This document shows positions 21,014 through 30,479 of a DNA stretch of 64,000 nt, in pieces. The notes beneath the pieces are model-generated. The model was given only the letters and a program-made list of their open reading frames with translations, did not search any database and was not told the origin of the DNA. The position numbers and the translations under genes were made by a program. The DNA is from Photorhabdus akhurstii (GTDB taxonomy: Bacteria > Pseudomonadota > Gammaproteobacteria > Enterobacterales > Enterobacteriaceae). The DNA is taken from positions 23,302 through 87,301 of the forward strand of contig NZ_RCWE01000021.1 of the NCBI RefSeq assembly GCF_018448925.1. The letters are read 5' to 3'. Every line of letters begins with the position of its first letter. Position 1 is the first letter of the stretch.

Positions 21014-21052
21014 GTAAACAAAAATGTTGACATGGTAAGCATAAATGTTTAC
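21014..21052 (+). promoter_or_regulatory. Tandem operators and promoter of hicAB
   Basis: Two 18-bp imperfect palindromes, gtaaacaaaaatgttgac (21014-21031) and gtaagcataaatgtttac (21035-21052), are spaced 21 bp centre to centre, about two helical turns. A -35-like TTGACA at 21027-21032 overlaps both. They are likely HicB binding sites for autoregulation. Confidence 0.6.
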
Positions 21053-21084
21053 TGTGTTTGTATGTTCAACAGAATGGAGGAGTG

Positions 21085-21258
21085 GTGAAGCAAAGCGAGT
21101 TTAGACGGTGGCTGGAAGCTCAAGGCGTCGAAGTTTCAAATGGGACAAACCATCTGAAACTGAGATATCAGGGGAAACGAAGCATTATGCCGAGACACCC
21201 TAGCTAAGAGATCAAAGAGCCGCTGAGGAAAGCAATCATTAAGCAATTAGGATTGTGA
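21085..21258 (+). pseudogene. hicA: HicA toxin with premature stop
   Basis: HicA is a small double-stranded-RNA-binding-fold mRNA interferase. From a GTG at 21085, after a GGAGG site, the frame reads KQSEFRRWLEAQGVEVSNGT, then NHLKLRYQGKRSIMPRHPS, with the catalytic His present. It hits TAA at codon 41 (21205-21207), then continues as EIKEPLRKAIIKQLGL to the expected stop at 21258. Reading through would give the normal 57-residue HicA. The truncated product lacks the C-terminal helix and is probably inactive. The cognate hicB follows intact. Confidence 0.85.
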
Positions 21259-21260
21259 TA

Positions 21261-21288
21261 AAAACCCGCCTCGCAAGGGGCGGGTTTT
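21261..21288 (+). terminator. GC-rich hairpin between hicA and hicB
   Basis: A perfect 10-bp stem aaaacccgcc / ggcgggtttt with an 8-nt loop sits two bases after the hicA stop and 23 bp before the hicB start. The T run is part of the 3' arm, as in a terminator or attenuator. It could adjust the toxin-to-antitoxin transcript ratio, or mark a separate hicB promoter downstream. Confidence 0.6.
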
Positions 21289-21311
21289 CGCACAGGTTCA
21301 CCATTAAAAAT

Positions 21312-21722
21312 ATGCGATATCCAGTCACACTAGAGCCAGTAGAAGAGGGCTGTTATTTCGTCTCGTTCCCGGATATCCCCGAAGCTTTAACCCAGGGGGA
21401 TACACGGGAAGAGGCGCTAGAGATGGCACTCGATGCGCTAATAACCGCCTTTGAATTTTACTTCGAAGATAATGAAAAGATCCCGCTTCCTGGCCCCGTA
21501 GGGCAGGATTATGTTGATGTGCCCTTAAGCGTGGCCTCTAAGGTGCTTATGCTCAATGCGTTTCTTGATTCCAAATTAACGCAAATTGAATTAGCCAACC
21601 GTATGGGGGTGAAAAAGCAGGAAGTGACCCGTATCTTTGATTTACGGCACTCAACTAAAATTGATACGGTGGGTAAGGTCGCATCGGCTATCGGACATCA
21701 GTTAACTTTGTCCATTGAATGA
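21312..21722 (+). CDS. hicB: HicB antitoxin
   Basis: This 136-residue antitoxin has an N-terminal partially degraded RNase H-like domain (MRYPVTLEPVEEGCYFVSFP, then DIPEALTQGDTREEALEMAL) and a C-terminal XRE-type helix-turn-helix (SKLTQIELANRMGVKKQEVT) that binds the operon promoter. The start at 21312 matches HicB families; the frame runs back into the inter-genic hairpin and that part is not coding. Because the partner toxin is truncated, HicB may survive only as a regulator. A terminator follows. Confidence 0.9.
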   Translation: MRYPVTLEPVEEGCYFVSFPDIPEALTQGDTREEALEMALDALITAFEFYFEDNEKIPLPGPVGQDYVDVPLSVASKVLMLNAFLDSKLTQIELANRMGVKKQEVTRIFDLRHSTKIDTVGKVASAIGHQLTLSIE

Positions 21723-21740
21723 AAATCACCATTAATTAAC

Positions 21741-21770
21741 AGGCTGCGTTAATACGTGGCCTTTTTTATA
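21741..21770 (+). terminator. Terminator after hicB
   Basis: The hairpin aggc (21741-21744) / gcct (21759-21762), with inner gcgt/acgt pairing, is followed by a six-T run. It lies 18 bp past hicB. Confidence 0.65.
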
Positions 21771-22070
21771 TCCTAATAAACTGCAACCAGATGCACACAG
21801 CACTGTTATCAATCAAACCAATACGTACCAGGTTAATAATGCGGTATCAATCAGCGCTACGGGTTCGTGTTCTGATGGTCTGAAACACATAATTGATTAA
21901 TTATCTCGCTCGCAAAATATGCGGGCTGTTTTACATCTTTATAGAGCTATGAATACAATTCTGATATTAAAAGAATGGGCAATAAGTGTAATAAAAAACT
22001 GATAATTCAGCGTGTTATATTAGCTTAGTGATTTAAAAGTTGTCGTTACTTTTTCGGATATAGAAATAAC
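21771..22070. other. Gene-free stretch with phage-like coding relic
   Basis: A closed frame at about 21779-21900 reads DAHSTVINQTNTYQVNNAV and then SISATGSCSDGLKHIID, which resembles the low-complexity tail of phage tail proteins. It has no start. I see no intact gene. Confidence 0.35.
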
Positions 22071-22340
22071 TTATGTGATATCAGAATTGTTTGGTAAATC
22101 ATTTCGGATGATTCGTTTGATAGGCTGCTTATTTTCGTCAAAATACCGACTGGGCCATATCTCAGCAGGTGTAACACCAATTTCCTGAGCAATCAACCAT
22201 TCCCCTTTAGGCCAGGGACGCGTTAAAGCATTTGCTAATGTTGAAGAACTTAAACCGTGCTCTCTGGATAATGATGCCAGCGTTTTATTCTTCTTGCGTA
22301 TCGCTGCGATAATATCGGCGGTATGCCAATCTTTTTTCAT
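22071..22340 (-). CDS. Ner/Nlp-family DNA-binding regulator
   Basis: This 89-residue protein matches the Mu Ner / SfsB (Nlp) family: DWHTADIIAAIRKKNKTLAS is followed by a helix-turn-helix LSREHGLSSSTLANALTRPW and then KGEWLIAQEIGVTPAEIWPS. Family members are phage repressors/regulators of early transcription or their chromosomal descendants. It is probably a leftover regulator of the integrated element. The flanking sequence on both sides has no intact partner. Confidence 0.85.
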   Translation of the reverse strand: MKKDWHTADIIAAIRKKNKTLASLSREHGLSSSTLANALTRPWPKGEWLIAQEIGVTPAEIWPSRYFDENKQPIKRIIRNDLPNNSDIT

Positions 22341-23106
22341 ATTCCTGCTTACCTCTTTGGTGGTGGCGGTTCAAACAGGGTTCGCAGTACCGGAGAGTAA
22401 CCATTCCGGCGAGGCATAGCCTCCCCTGCCTGAACCGCCATAGAGGGGCGATAGCAGGCGCATTGGTAAAAACTTCTTACCAGCGTCCATGAACGCAAGG
22501 CTGCAAAACCTTGGTCACTGGATTTTGCCAATGACAACACTGCTTTAACCGATTGTATTATCTGACTCAAGAATCAAATAAATACCTTAGTGATGGTTTG
22601 TCTCACTGCGCTTATGACGAAATAAATGAACTTATGGCGAAAACGGCACTACACCGCACCCGCCTGCACGTTTTGGATCAAAAAATTTTTTCAGTTTTAA
22701 AATCCTACGAAGCATATAGCCAGACTGCGCCAGCATTGGCAGTGCGAGAGAAGCCGTAAACTGAAATGATTGAAAAGATTTACAGGAAATTTCAGTTTTT
22801 GGATCAAGAGAGGGTCACGGCAGAAAGGTTAACACAATGATAGTAAGGAAATATTTCTATTTTACGTAAGAAGTAAGATCACGAAGATAAGCCGAAGGAA
22901 ATTGCAAAACACAGTACTAGCGTGGTCTCGTGGCTATTAGAAAATTGAAATCAACTAAGTTAAGTAAATATATTTTCATTGGCAGAAAATTTTTTTCGTG
23001 TTTGGTTCGTTCGGTCAAAAAATAATCTCCCTTGTGTATGAACAATGGTACAACAGGGACATGAAAGTTTTCTCAGGGGACAAAAAGGGGACACTGGCTA
23101 AAAGAC
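22341..23106. other. Decayed island sequence next to ileX
   Basis: No intact gene is present. The frame at about 22634-22759 ends SQTAPALAVREKP, and its continuation beyond the stop (TEMIEKIYRKFQFLD) resembles the fragment at about 19400-19470 (EPALMEREKSPTEKFSINFG), so both derive from related elements. A TTG-started 73-codon frame on the minus strand (22349-22570) lacks an SD. No integrase can be recognised where one would be expected beside the tRNA. Confidence 0.5.
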
Positions 23107-23134
23107 ATAAAAAAACCACTCTTGCTTGAGTGGT
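23107..23134 (-). terminator. Terminator of ileX
   Basis: On the minus strand a 7-bp stem accactc / gagtggt is followed by a T run of eight or more. It lies 29 bp beyond the tRNA 3' end. A degraded copy lies at 20301-20320. Confidence 0.8.
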
Positions 23135-23162
23135 CTATCTATCTGTTTTCACAGCTAAAATC

Positions 23163-23239
23163 TGGTGGCCCCTACTGGACTTGAACCAGTGACCAAGCGA
23201 TTATGAGTCGCCTGCTCTGACCAACTGAGCTAAGGGGCC
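23163..23239 (-). tRNA. ileX: tRNA-Ile (CAU anticodon, lysidine type)
   Basis: The minus strand folds into a 77-nt cloverleaf. The acceptor stem is GGCCCCU/AGGGGCC, the D arm GCUCAGUUGGUCAGAGC, the anticodon loop CUCAUAA with CAU, the T arm ACUGGUUCAAGUCCAGU, and CCA is encoded. The near match to E. coli ileX/ileY and the location beside rpoD identify the isoleucine acceptor whose C34 is modified to lysidine to read AUA, not an elongator Met tRNA. It is the integration target of the adjacent island. Confidence 0.95.
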
Positions 23240-23253
23240 GTTGGATGGAAGGG

Positions 23254-23282
23254 ATTATACGTACAGTTTTGCTCGCGGTCTA
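23254..23282 (-). promoter_or_regulatory. Predicted ileX promoter
   Basis: On the minus strand TAGACC (23277-23282), a 17-bp spacer and TATAAT (23254-23259) lie 15 bp before the tRNA 5' end. Confidence 0.65.
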
Positions 23283-23654
23283 GCTTTGTAAATTCGTATG
23301 ATCATTTTATGTGCAAAATTGCGTTTTTAGTAAGTAGTGAAAACGGGGAGTGATATATGTCAGTTGTTTTTATAGCCTATTTAACGTTTTTATCCGTCAC
23401 TGGATTAATTTTTCAGAAGCGATTTTGCGTCATCTGGTCATATTATTATTCCGATAAAAAGCTATTCTATACGTGATTATTTTAATGATAACTATGTCCC
23501 TTTCATTCCTCTTTAATCACCAAATGGAAAACGACTTTTTTATCTATCGATTGGAGAGAGTGTTAATTGAGTTATATCAGAGAACTTGTGATGATATTTC
23601 TGCGTAAATATCATATTGTCAGAGGATTTAAAAAGTGTCTCCGATATAAAAGAC
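23283..23654. other. Intergenic between ileX and rpoD
   Basis: No gene is seen. The mug (uracil-mismatch glycosylase) gene that lies here in E. coli is absent. Confidence 0.6.
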
Positions 23655-23682
23655 AAAAGCGTCTACCGAAGCAGACGCTTTT
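23655..23682 (-). terminator. Terminator of the rpsU-dnaG-rpoD operon
   Basis: A perfect 10-bp stem aaaagcgtct / agacgctttt with an 8-nt loop and a T run on the minus strand lies 25 bp beyond the rpoD stop. Confidence 0.9.
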
Positions 23683-23707
23683 TAGTCAGAATGAATAAAA
23701 TTTGTAA

Positions 23708-25558
23708 TTATTCATCAAGGAAGCTACGCAGAACTTCAGAACGGCTTGGATGACGCAGTTTACGTAGTGCTTTCGCTTCGATCTGGCGGATACGTTCACG
23801 GGTAACGTCGAACTGTTTGCCGACTTCTTCCAATGTATGGTCAGTATTCATATCAATACCAAAACGCATACGCAGTACTTTTGCTTCACGCGCGGTCAGA
23901 CCCGCTAAAACATCATGGGTTGCTGAACGCAGGCTTTCTGAGGTTGCAGAATCCAGTGGCAGTTCCAGTGTTGTATCTTCAATGAAATCACCTAAATGTG
24001 AATCTTCATCATCACCAATTGGCGTTTCCATTGAGATAGGTTCTTTGGCAATTTTCAGTACCTTACGGATCTTATCTTCCGGCATCAACATTCGTTCCGC
24101 CAGCTCTTCCGGCGTTGGCTCACGTCCCATTTCCTGCAACATTTGACGGGAAATTCGATTGAGTTTGTTGATTGTCTCAATCATATGAACGGGTATACGA
24201 ATGGTACGAGCTTGGTCAGCAATTGAACGTGTAATTGCCTGACGTATCCACCATGTGGCGTAAGTTGAGAACTTATAACCACGACGATATTCAAATTTAT
24301 CAACCGCTTTCATCAGGCCAATGTTGCCTTCTTGAATTAGATCCAAGAATTGCAGGCCACGGTTGGTGTATTTTTTGGCAATTGAAATAACCAAACGTAA
24401 GTTGGCTTCAACCATCTCTTTTTTCGCTCGGCGAGCTTTTGCTTCACCGATGGACATACGACGGTTGATATCTTTTACCTGTTCAATGGTTAAACCAGTT
24501 TCTTCCTCAATTTGACGAAGTTTTTGCAGGCTGCGCTGTACTTCTTCTTCCACCTCAAGTAGTTTTTCAGACCACGGTTTGTTCATTGCTTTTGCAGCAG
24601 TAAACCAAATGTCGCTGGTTTCATTACCGGAGAACAAAGTGATGAAGTTCTTCTTCGGCATTTTGCACTGTTCAACACACATTTTCATGATTTGGCGCTC
24701 TTGAAGACGAACGCGATCCATCATAGAACGCATGTTGTTGACCAGATAGTCAAACTGTTTTGGCACCAGACGGAACTGTTTGAAAACTTCTGAAAGTTTT
24801 AAAATTTCGGCCGCAGTATTTGGATGGTTGCGACCATTATCCTTAATTTCCTGACGGGTAATATCATACTGTTGTCGTAGTTCTTGGAATTTCTGGCGCG
24901 CTAATTCTGGATCGATGCTGTTGTCATCATCACCATCGCTATCGTCATCACTGTCTTCATCATCGTCGTCTTCATCATCATCAAGTTCTTCCTGTGGGAG
25001 CTCAGAACCAACGTGAGTAGCAGTGGGCGCAAGGTCTTCTTCTGCGTTTGGGTCAACGAAACCGGTAATGAGATCTGACAGGCGAGCCTCATCTGCTTCC
25101 ACACGGTCATATTGTTCCAGTAAATAGGTGATTGCTTCTGGGTATTCAGCAACGGAGCACTGTACCTGATTGATGCCATCTTCAATGCGTTTAGCAATGT
25201 CAATTTCACCTTCCCGGGTCAATAGCTCAACGGTACCCATTTCACGCATGTACATACGTACCGGGTCGGTGGTGCGACCGATTTCAGATTCAACACTAGA
25301 CAGGACTTGCGCAGCAGCTTCCACAGCGTCTTCATCTGTGTCGTTAGCGGTTTCTGCTAGCATCAGATCATCGGCATCAGGTGCTTCTTCCATTACCTGA
25401 ATGCCCATGTCATTGATCATCTGGATGATATCTTCGATCTGATCGGAATCGACGATATCTTCCGGCAGATGGTCATTGACCTCAGCATAGGTCAGATAGC
25501 CTTGCTCCTTACCACGGGTGACAAGTAGCTTTAGCTGTGACTGCGGGTTTTGCTCCAT
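23708..25558 (-). CDS. rpoD: RNA polymerase sigma-70 factor RpoD
   Basis: This 616-residue primary sigma factor directs RNA polymerase to housekeeping promoters. Region 1.1 starts [20 protein letters not shown]. Region 1.2 contains [11 protein letters not shown], followed by the acidic non-conserved region with a long Asp/Glu tract (about 190-220). Region 2 holds [20 protein letters not shown] and [20 protein letters not shown]. Region 4.2 ends in [20 protein letters not shown]. The ATG at 25558 matches E. coli; an upstream in-frame extension to 25663 is ignored. It is the last gene of the macromolecular-synthesis operon. Confidence 0.98.
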   Translation of the reverse strand: MEQNPQSQLKLLVTRGKEQGYLTYAEVNDHLPEDIVDSDQIEDIIQMINDMGIQVMEEAPDADDLMLAETANDTDEDAVEAAAQVLSSVESEIGRTTDPVRMYMREMGTVELLTREGEIDIAKRIEDGINQVQCSVAEYPEAITYLLEQYDRVEADEARLSDLITGFVDPNAEEDLAPTATHVGSELPQEELDDDEDDDDEDSDDDSDGDDDNSIDPELARQKFQELRQQYDITRQEIKDNGRNHPNTAAEILKLSEVFKQFRLVPKQFDYLVNNMRSMMDRVRLQERQIMKMCVEQCKMPKKNFITLFSGNETSDIWFTAAKAMNKPWSEKLLEVEEEVQRSLQKLRQIEEETGLTIEQVKDINRRMSIGEAKARRAKKEMVEANLRLVISIAKKYTNRGLQFLDLIQEGNIGLMKAVDKFEYRRGYKFSTYATWWIRQAITRSIADQARTIRIPVHMIETINKLNRISRQMLQEMGREPTPEELAERMLMPEDKIRKVLKIAKEPISMETPIGDDEDSHLGDFIEDTTLELPLDSATSESLRSATHDVLAGLTAREAKVLRMRFGIDMNTDHTLEEVGKQFDVTRERIRQIEAKALRKLRHPSRSEVLRSFLDE

Positions 25559-25728
25559 AAGACGGTATCCACACTTCAGAGTATTTGGGTTGGTGTCGGT
25601 CGGCGAAACTAATCTGCCAACAATAACTTTTAAGGGCGTTTTCGTTATATTGCCGCTGCCCACTTATAGCGGCAAAATGTAGGGTTATTTCCCTACCAAA
25701 TGCGGCACTTAAGCCGTGAATTCAGTGT

Positions 25729-27474
25729 TTACTTTCTGGCACGGGATTCATTAATCAAGCGAACTTCTTCGCGCTCTTCCGGTGTCAGGCCTTCTGTTCT
25801 TGCCCTGGCGATAAGAATGTTTAAACGTTCTTCCAACGCTGAATCAACGAGATGATCCAATGCGTCACGAAATGTATTTTCTGCTATTTCTTCTACTTGT
25901 ATATCGTTCCATGTAGCTAATTTTTCAAGTTGTTTACTAAATTTATTATCACGATATTGTTCTAGCAGTTGTCCAGTTGTCAGCCCTGGCTGAGTAAGAC
26001 AAACCTCTACAAGCTCCATGAATAATGGTAAGCCTGCGATTTTGGCCTGCATAATTCCCTGTAGGGGGGGAACTAAAGCGGCTAAGTGTGGGTTTTGTAC
26101 CAACAGTCCTATAAGTATACGCATAGTTGTCGGTTTTAGCTGCGGCATCTGATAATTATTCCCACTCTCCAGACGCTGCGGTAATAAACGTTCCAACTGT
26201 ACTGCATCAGGAATGCCTATCATATTGCCAAGTTCTTGTCTCATATAGAGACGCAAAGTTTCCCCAGGAATCTGGTTAATCAATGGTACAGAAAGTGAAC
26301 TGAGTTTTGTTTTCCCTTCAGGGCTACTCAGGTCAACTTGTGGCAGTAATGATTCAAACAGAAATTCAGACAATGTATGAGATTGTTCCATTCTTTGTTC
26401 AAATGCTTTCCGGCCTTCCTTACGGACTAGTGAATCAGGATCTTCGCCATCAGGCAAAAACATAAAACGTAACTGCCTACCATCATTCAGATAAGGTAGC
26501 GCTGTTTCCAATGCTCGCCATGCTGCATCACGCCCGGCTCTGTCGCCATCGTAACAGCAGATGACGTTATCAGTAGCGCGAAAAAGTAATTGAATATGTT
26601 CCGATGTAGTGGAAGTACCTAGTGAGGCAACAGCATAATCAATACCAAACTGCGCCAGTGCTACCACATCCATATAACCTTCAACCACTAATAACCGTGA
26701 AAGATCACTGTGATTTTGTTGTGCTTCATAGAGACCGTATAGCTGACGGCCTTTATGGAAAATTTCAGTTTCTGGTGAGTTGAGGTATTTTGGGAGTGCA
26801 TCTCCCAGAACACGCCCACCAAATGCAATCACGCGCCCTCTGCGGTCACGGATTGGAAACATTATTCGTTCGCGGAAGCGGTCATAGGTACGGCCATTAT
26901 CATTTGCGACCAGCATTCCGGCGTCGTTTAACTGTTTATGCTCTTCTGCATTATGAGCAAACCGTTTCAAGGTGTTATCCCAACCAGAGGGAGCGAAACC
27001 AATCGAGAAACGGTGGATAATTTCTTCACTAAGCCCACGCTGAGCCAGATATTGCCGGGCTTGTTGTGCTGCGGGAGTGTTTAATACATTTTGATAGAAG
27101 CTGTTAAGCTTATCCATCAGTTGATAAAGGTTTTGTCTTTGGTGACGTTCTATCTGACTGCTACTGGAACCTGCTTCATAAGGGACTTCCAGACCATGCA
27201 TAGCAGCTAATTCTTCGATGGATTCGACAAACTCAAGTCTATCGTAATTCATCAGAAAATCGATGGCGTTGCCGTGAGCTCCGCAACCAAAGCAATGATA
27301 AAACTGTTTATCGCCATTAACAGTAAACGAGGGTGTCTTTTCGTTATGAAATGGACAGCACGCGTGGTGATTTTTACCCTGTTTTTTAAGTGGCACACGA
27401 ACATCGATCAGATCGATGATATCGGTACGAGCTAATAAATCATTGATAAATGCGCGCGGAATTCGTCCAGCCAT
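25729..27474 (-). CDS. dnaG: DNA primase DnaG
   Basis: This 581-residue primase synthesises RNA primers for Okazaki fragments. The N-terminal zinc ribbon has ligands Cys40, His43, Cys61 and Cys64 (CCPFHNEKT ... HCFGCG). The RNA polymerase core follows with FGGRVLGDALPKYLNSPE. The TOPRIM fold shows VVEGYMDVVAL and the acidic YDGDRAGRDAA. The C-terminal helicase-binding domain ends ERLNILIARARTEGL. Length equals E. coli. It lies between rpsU and rpoD in the conserved operon. Confidence 0.98.
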   Translation of the reverse strand: MAGRIPRAFINDLLARTDIIDLIDVRVPLKKQGKNHHACCPFHNEKTPSFTVNGDKQFYHCFGCGAHGNAIDFLMNYDRLEFVESIEELAAMHGLEVPYEAGSSSSQIERHQRQNLYQLMDKLNSFYQNVLNTPAAQQARQYLAQRGLSEEIIHRFSIGFAPSGWDNTLKRFAHNAEEHKQLNDAGMLVANDNGRTYDRFRERIMFPIRDRRGRVIAFGGRVLGDALPKYLNSPETEIFHKGRQLYGLYEAQQNHSDLSRLLVVEGYMDVVALAQFGIDYAVASLGTSTTSEHIQLLFRATDNVICCYDGDRAGRDAAWRALETALPYLNDGRQLRFMFLPDGEDPDSLVRKEGRKAFEQRMEQSHTLSEFLFESLLPQVDLSSPEGKTKLSSLSVPLINQIPGETLRLYMRQELGNMIGIPDAVQLERLLPQRLESGNNYQMPQLKPTTMRILIGLLVQNPHLAALVPPLQGIMQAKIAGLPLFMELVEVCLTQPGLTTGQLLEQYRDNKFSKQLEKLATWNDIQVEEIAENTFRDALDHLVDSALEERLNILIARARTEGLTPEEREEVRLINESRARK

Positions 27475-27507
27475 AAGCCCTTTTACGCCTGTTGATGAAC
27501 GACAATA

Positions 27508-27540
27508 AGCCGCGCTCCCTTTCGGAAAGCACGGCCTTTA
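27508..27540 (-). terminator. Partial terminator between rpsU and dnaG
   Basis: On the minus strand a GC-rich imperfect stem (ggccgtgctttcc / gggagcgcggctt) with a GAAA tetraloop has a weak T tail. E. coli has the equivalent internal attenuating terminator, which keeps primase levels low relative to S21. Confidence 0.75.
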
Positions 27541-27594
27541 TCTGCAACTACTGTTGTCTGCAAATTCAATCACTATGCGGATCAACCGCAAGGA

Positions 27595-27822
<228 letters not shown>

Positions 27823-28104
27823 TCAATAGAAATCGGTCTTGCTGGCGTGGGATGCCAGCCATCTTAAAATGGTGCGGAATTTTACTTCAATGAACACGGC
27901 TTTGTAAAGCGCCGCCGCAAATTGAAACAATAACATTACGACGGTGATCTGCAAATCAGTTCCGTAATATTGACGATAACCACACAGGAGTTTTACGTAG
28001 AGGGCTGATTATAGACTAAGCAGCAAAAATAGTCAGCATGTAAGCCGCGCAAATTATCTTATTAATGATAAACTGGCCCTCTTCTGTGGAATATAGGTAG
28101 TGTA

Positions 28105-29118
28105 ATGCGAGTTTTAGGTATAGAAACGTCTTGCGATGAAACCGGAATCGCAATTTATGACGACAAAGCCGGTTTATTGGCAAATCAATTATACAGTCAG
28201 ATTAAACTGCATGCTGATTACGGTGGTGTCGTGCCTGAATTGGCTTCACGTGACCATATCCGCAAAACAGTACCTTTGATTCAAGCTGCTTTGAAAGAGG
28301 CAGGATTAACCCGTAAAGATATTGATGCGGTGGCTTATACGGCAGGTCCTGGTCTCGTTGGCGCGTTGTTGGTAGGGGCGACGATTGGCCGTTCTCTGGC
28401 GTTTGCTTGGGATGTTCCTGCGATTCCTGTTCATCATATGGAAGGGCATTTACTTGCCCCGATGCTGGAAGATAACAGCCCTGAATTCCCGTTTGTGGCT
28501 TTGCTGGTGTCTGGTGGTCATACACAGCTCATTAGTGTAACGGGTATTGGTAAGTATGAGCTGCTTGGTGAATCAATAGATGATGCCGCTGGTGAAGCGT
28601 TTGATAAAACAGCTAAGTTATTGGGATTGGATTATCCAGGGGGGCCGATACTCTCCAGGATGGCTCAGAAAGGGGAAACTGGGCGTTTTGTATTTCCTCG
28701 TCCGATGACAGATCGTCCTGGGCTGGATTTCAGTTTTTCGGGATTGAAAACTTTTGCTGCTAATACTATTCATAGCAACAGCGATGATGAGCAGACTAGA
28801 GCGGATATTGCCCGTGCTTTTGAAGATGCGGTAGTTGATACATTAGCGATTAAATGTAAAAGAGCGCTTGAGCAAACCGGATTCAAGCGACTGGTAATGG
28901 CTGGTGGTGTCAGCGCCAATCGTACATTGCGCGCCAAGATGGAAGAGGTCATGGCAAAATTGGGTGGCGAAGTATTTTATGCGCGTCCTGAATTCTGTAC
29001 AGATAACGGTGCCATGATTGCGCTTGCCGGTATGATTCGCCTCAAAGGAGATGTGAGTGATTCACTTGGTGTGACAGTCAAGGCCCGCTGGCCGCTGTCG
29101 GAATTACCCGCATTATAA
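28105..29118 (+). CDS. tsaD: tRNA N6-adenosine threonylcarbamoyltransferase TsaD
   Basis: This 337-residue ASKHA-fold enzyme transfers threonylcarbamoyl to A37 of ANN-decoding tRNAs, in complex with TsaB and TsaE. It shows the N-terminal [13 protein letters not shown], the metal-binding His111 and His115 in HHMEGH, the nucleotide-binding [11 protein letters not shown] and [14 protein letters not shown], and the C-terminal [18 protein letters not shown]. Length equals E. coli. It is divergent from rpsU as in E. coli. Confidence 0.98.
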   Translation: MRVLGIETSCDETGIAIYDDKAGLLANQLYSQIKLHADYGGVVPELASRDHIRKTVPLIQAALKEAGLTRKDIDAVAYTAGPGLVGALLVGATIGRSLAFAWDVPAIPVHHMEGHLLAPMLEDNSPEFPFVALLVSGGHTQLISVTGIGKYELLGESIDDAAGEAFDKTAKLLGLDYPGGPILSRMAQKGETGRFVFPRPMTDRPGLDFSFSGLKTFAANTIHSNSDDEQTRADIARAFEDAVVDTLAIKCKRALEQTGFKRLVMAGGVSANRTLRAKMEEVMAKLGGEVFYARPEFCTDNGAMIALAGMIRLKGDVSDSLGVTVKARWPLSELPAL

Positions 29119-29145
29119 ATCTTCTTGATATAATGAAAATAAAAG

Positions 29146-29175
29146 ACCAGTAACTCAATGAGTTGCTGGTTTTTA
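29146..29175. terminator. Terminator between tsaD and plsY
   Basis: An 11-bp near-perfect stem accagtaactc / gagttgctggt with a 3-nt loop and T5 follows tsaD. The opposite strand also carries A/T runs, so it may serve the convergent plsY. Confidence 0.85.
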
Positions 29176-29198
29176 TCCGGTTCTGTTGTTGATAGTCT

Positions 29199-29846
29199 TT
29201 ATCTTTGCTCTTTTTCTGTTTGGTTTTTTTCTTTTTCAGTCATCTCTTTTTTCTTTTTGAACTTGTTCCAAATACGACTTTCTTGGCCGCGCCACAGGCG
29301 CTGGATATTATCATGGTGACGTAGTAACACCAGACAGCAGAGCATGGCGACGGGGAAAGTAAATTCAGGTTTAAACCACCAGACATAGAACGGTGCTATC
29401 AAGGCACTAATAATTGCCCCTAAAGAGGAATAGCCGCTTAGTAATATAGTCAACAACCAGGTACCCATCATCAAACCTGTTAGATCCCAACCGATTACCG
29501 CGATAGCGCCAAAAGCGGTTGCGACACCCTTACCGCCTTTGAATTGGAAAAAGATCGGGTAAATATGACCGAGACAAGCCGCGATTGCTGTAATTCCTAA
29601 ATAGAAAGGGGGAACATAGAGTTGATAAGCCAACCAGACGGGGATCATCCCTTTCAGAACATCACACATTAGTACTATTGCCGCGGTACTGCGGCCGCCA
29701 ATTCGCAGTACATTTGTCGCGCCTGGGTTGCCTGAGCCATGTTGACGAGGATCAGGCAACCCAGCCAGACGACAAATAAGTATTGCGCTGGAGATTGAAC
29801 CGCAAAGATACGCGAAGATGATCATGCCAAGCGCGATAGCACTCAT
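29199..29846 (-). CDS. plsY: Acyl-phosphate glycerol-3-phosphate acyltransferase PlsY
   Basis: This 215-residue inner-membrane enzyme with five transmembrane helices makes lysophosphatidate from acyl-phosphate. Conserved loops are [14 protein letters not shown] (substrate phosphate binding), the KGMIPVWLA region, [21 protein letters not shown], and [14 protein letters not shown] near the C-terminus. A charged tail [17 protein letters not shown] extends beyond the core and is longer than strictly needed. It is divergent from folB. Confidence 0.96.
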   Translation of the reverse strand: MSAIALGMIIFAYLCGSISSAILICRLAGLPDPRQHGSGNPGATNVLRIGGRSTAAIVLMCDVLKGMIPVWLAYQLYVPPFYLGITAIAACLGHIYPIFFQFKGGKGVATAFGAIAVIGWDLTGLMMGTWLLTILLSGYSSLGAIISALIAPFYVWWFKPEFTFPVAMLCCLVLLRHHDNIQRLWRGQESRIWNKFKKKKEMTEKEKNQTEKEQR

Positions 29847-29952
29847 AATGTCTCCCCAATAATAATGGTCGTTTTCTTAGTCTAGTCATGGATAATACGC
29901 ATATTTAGTCGGAAGTGGTATCCGACAAATTGAAAAACAGGAAAATGACGTG

Positions 29953-30303
29953 ATGGATATCGTATTTATTGAGGAGTTAGTCGTTATTACCACAATTGGT
30001 GTTTACGACTGGGAACAGACCATTAAACAGAAGTTAGTGTTCGATATCGAAATGGGATGGGATAATAAACGCGCATCTTCCAGTGATGATGTCGAATATT
30101 GTTTGGATTATGCCAAAGTTAGCGAAGCGATCATCAATCATGTAGAAAATCAGAATTTTGCTCTGGTTGAAAGAGTGGCTGAAGAGATAGCGGATCTGCT
30201 GTTAAAACGTTTTAATTCTCCGTGGATACGGATAAAAGTCAGTAAACCGGGCGCTGTTGCGCAGGCTCGTCAAGTTGGTGTTATTATTGAAAGAAAAAAA
30301 TAA
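29953..30303 (+). CDS. folB: Dihydroneopterin aldolase FolB
   Basis: This 116-residue T-fold enzyme converts 7,8-dihydroneopterin to 6-hydroxymethyl-dihydropterin plus glycolaldehyde in folate synthesis. It shows MDIVFIEELVVITTIGVYDW with the substrate-site Glu/Gly/Tyr, the YCLDYAKVSEAI helix and VSKPGAVAQARQVGVIIERK. The ATG at 29953 is preferred over the GTG codon just before it, by comparison with E. coli. The plsY/folB/uppP layout is conserved. Confidence 0.95.
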   Translation: MDIVFIEELVVITTIGVYDWEQTIKQKLVFDIEMGWDNKRASSSDDVEYCLDYAKVSEAIINHVENQNFALVERVAEEIADLLLKRFNSPWIRIKVSKPGAVAQARQVGVIIERKK

Positions 30304-30479
30304 TCTGATCAGTAGTGAATTCGGCTGCCATATTATTGTCATTGTTCTTACATAGACTGGCATGCAGTAATGCCAGGCTTGATAATTATGTCAATTGATT
30401 AATGACAATGGGAATAATGGTAGTTGAGTTTATTCCATGCTACTTGTTTCGGATATTTATTAATGGGCGACTTCTCTAT

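Noticed and set aside
22349-22570. 73-codon minus-strand frame upstream of the Ner-like gene
   Set aside because: It starts with TTG, has no SD and no recognisable domain; it is probably decayed element DNA.
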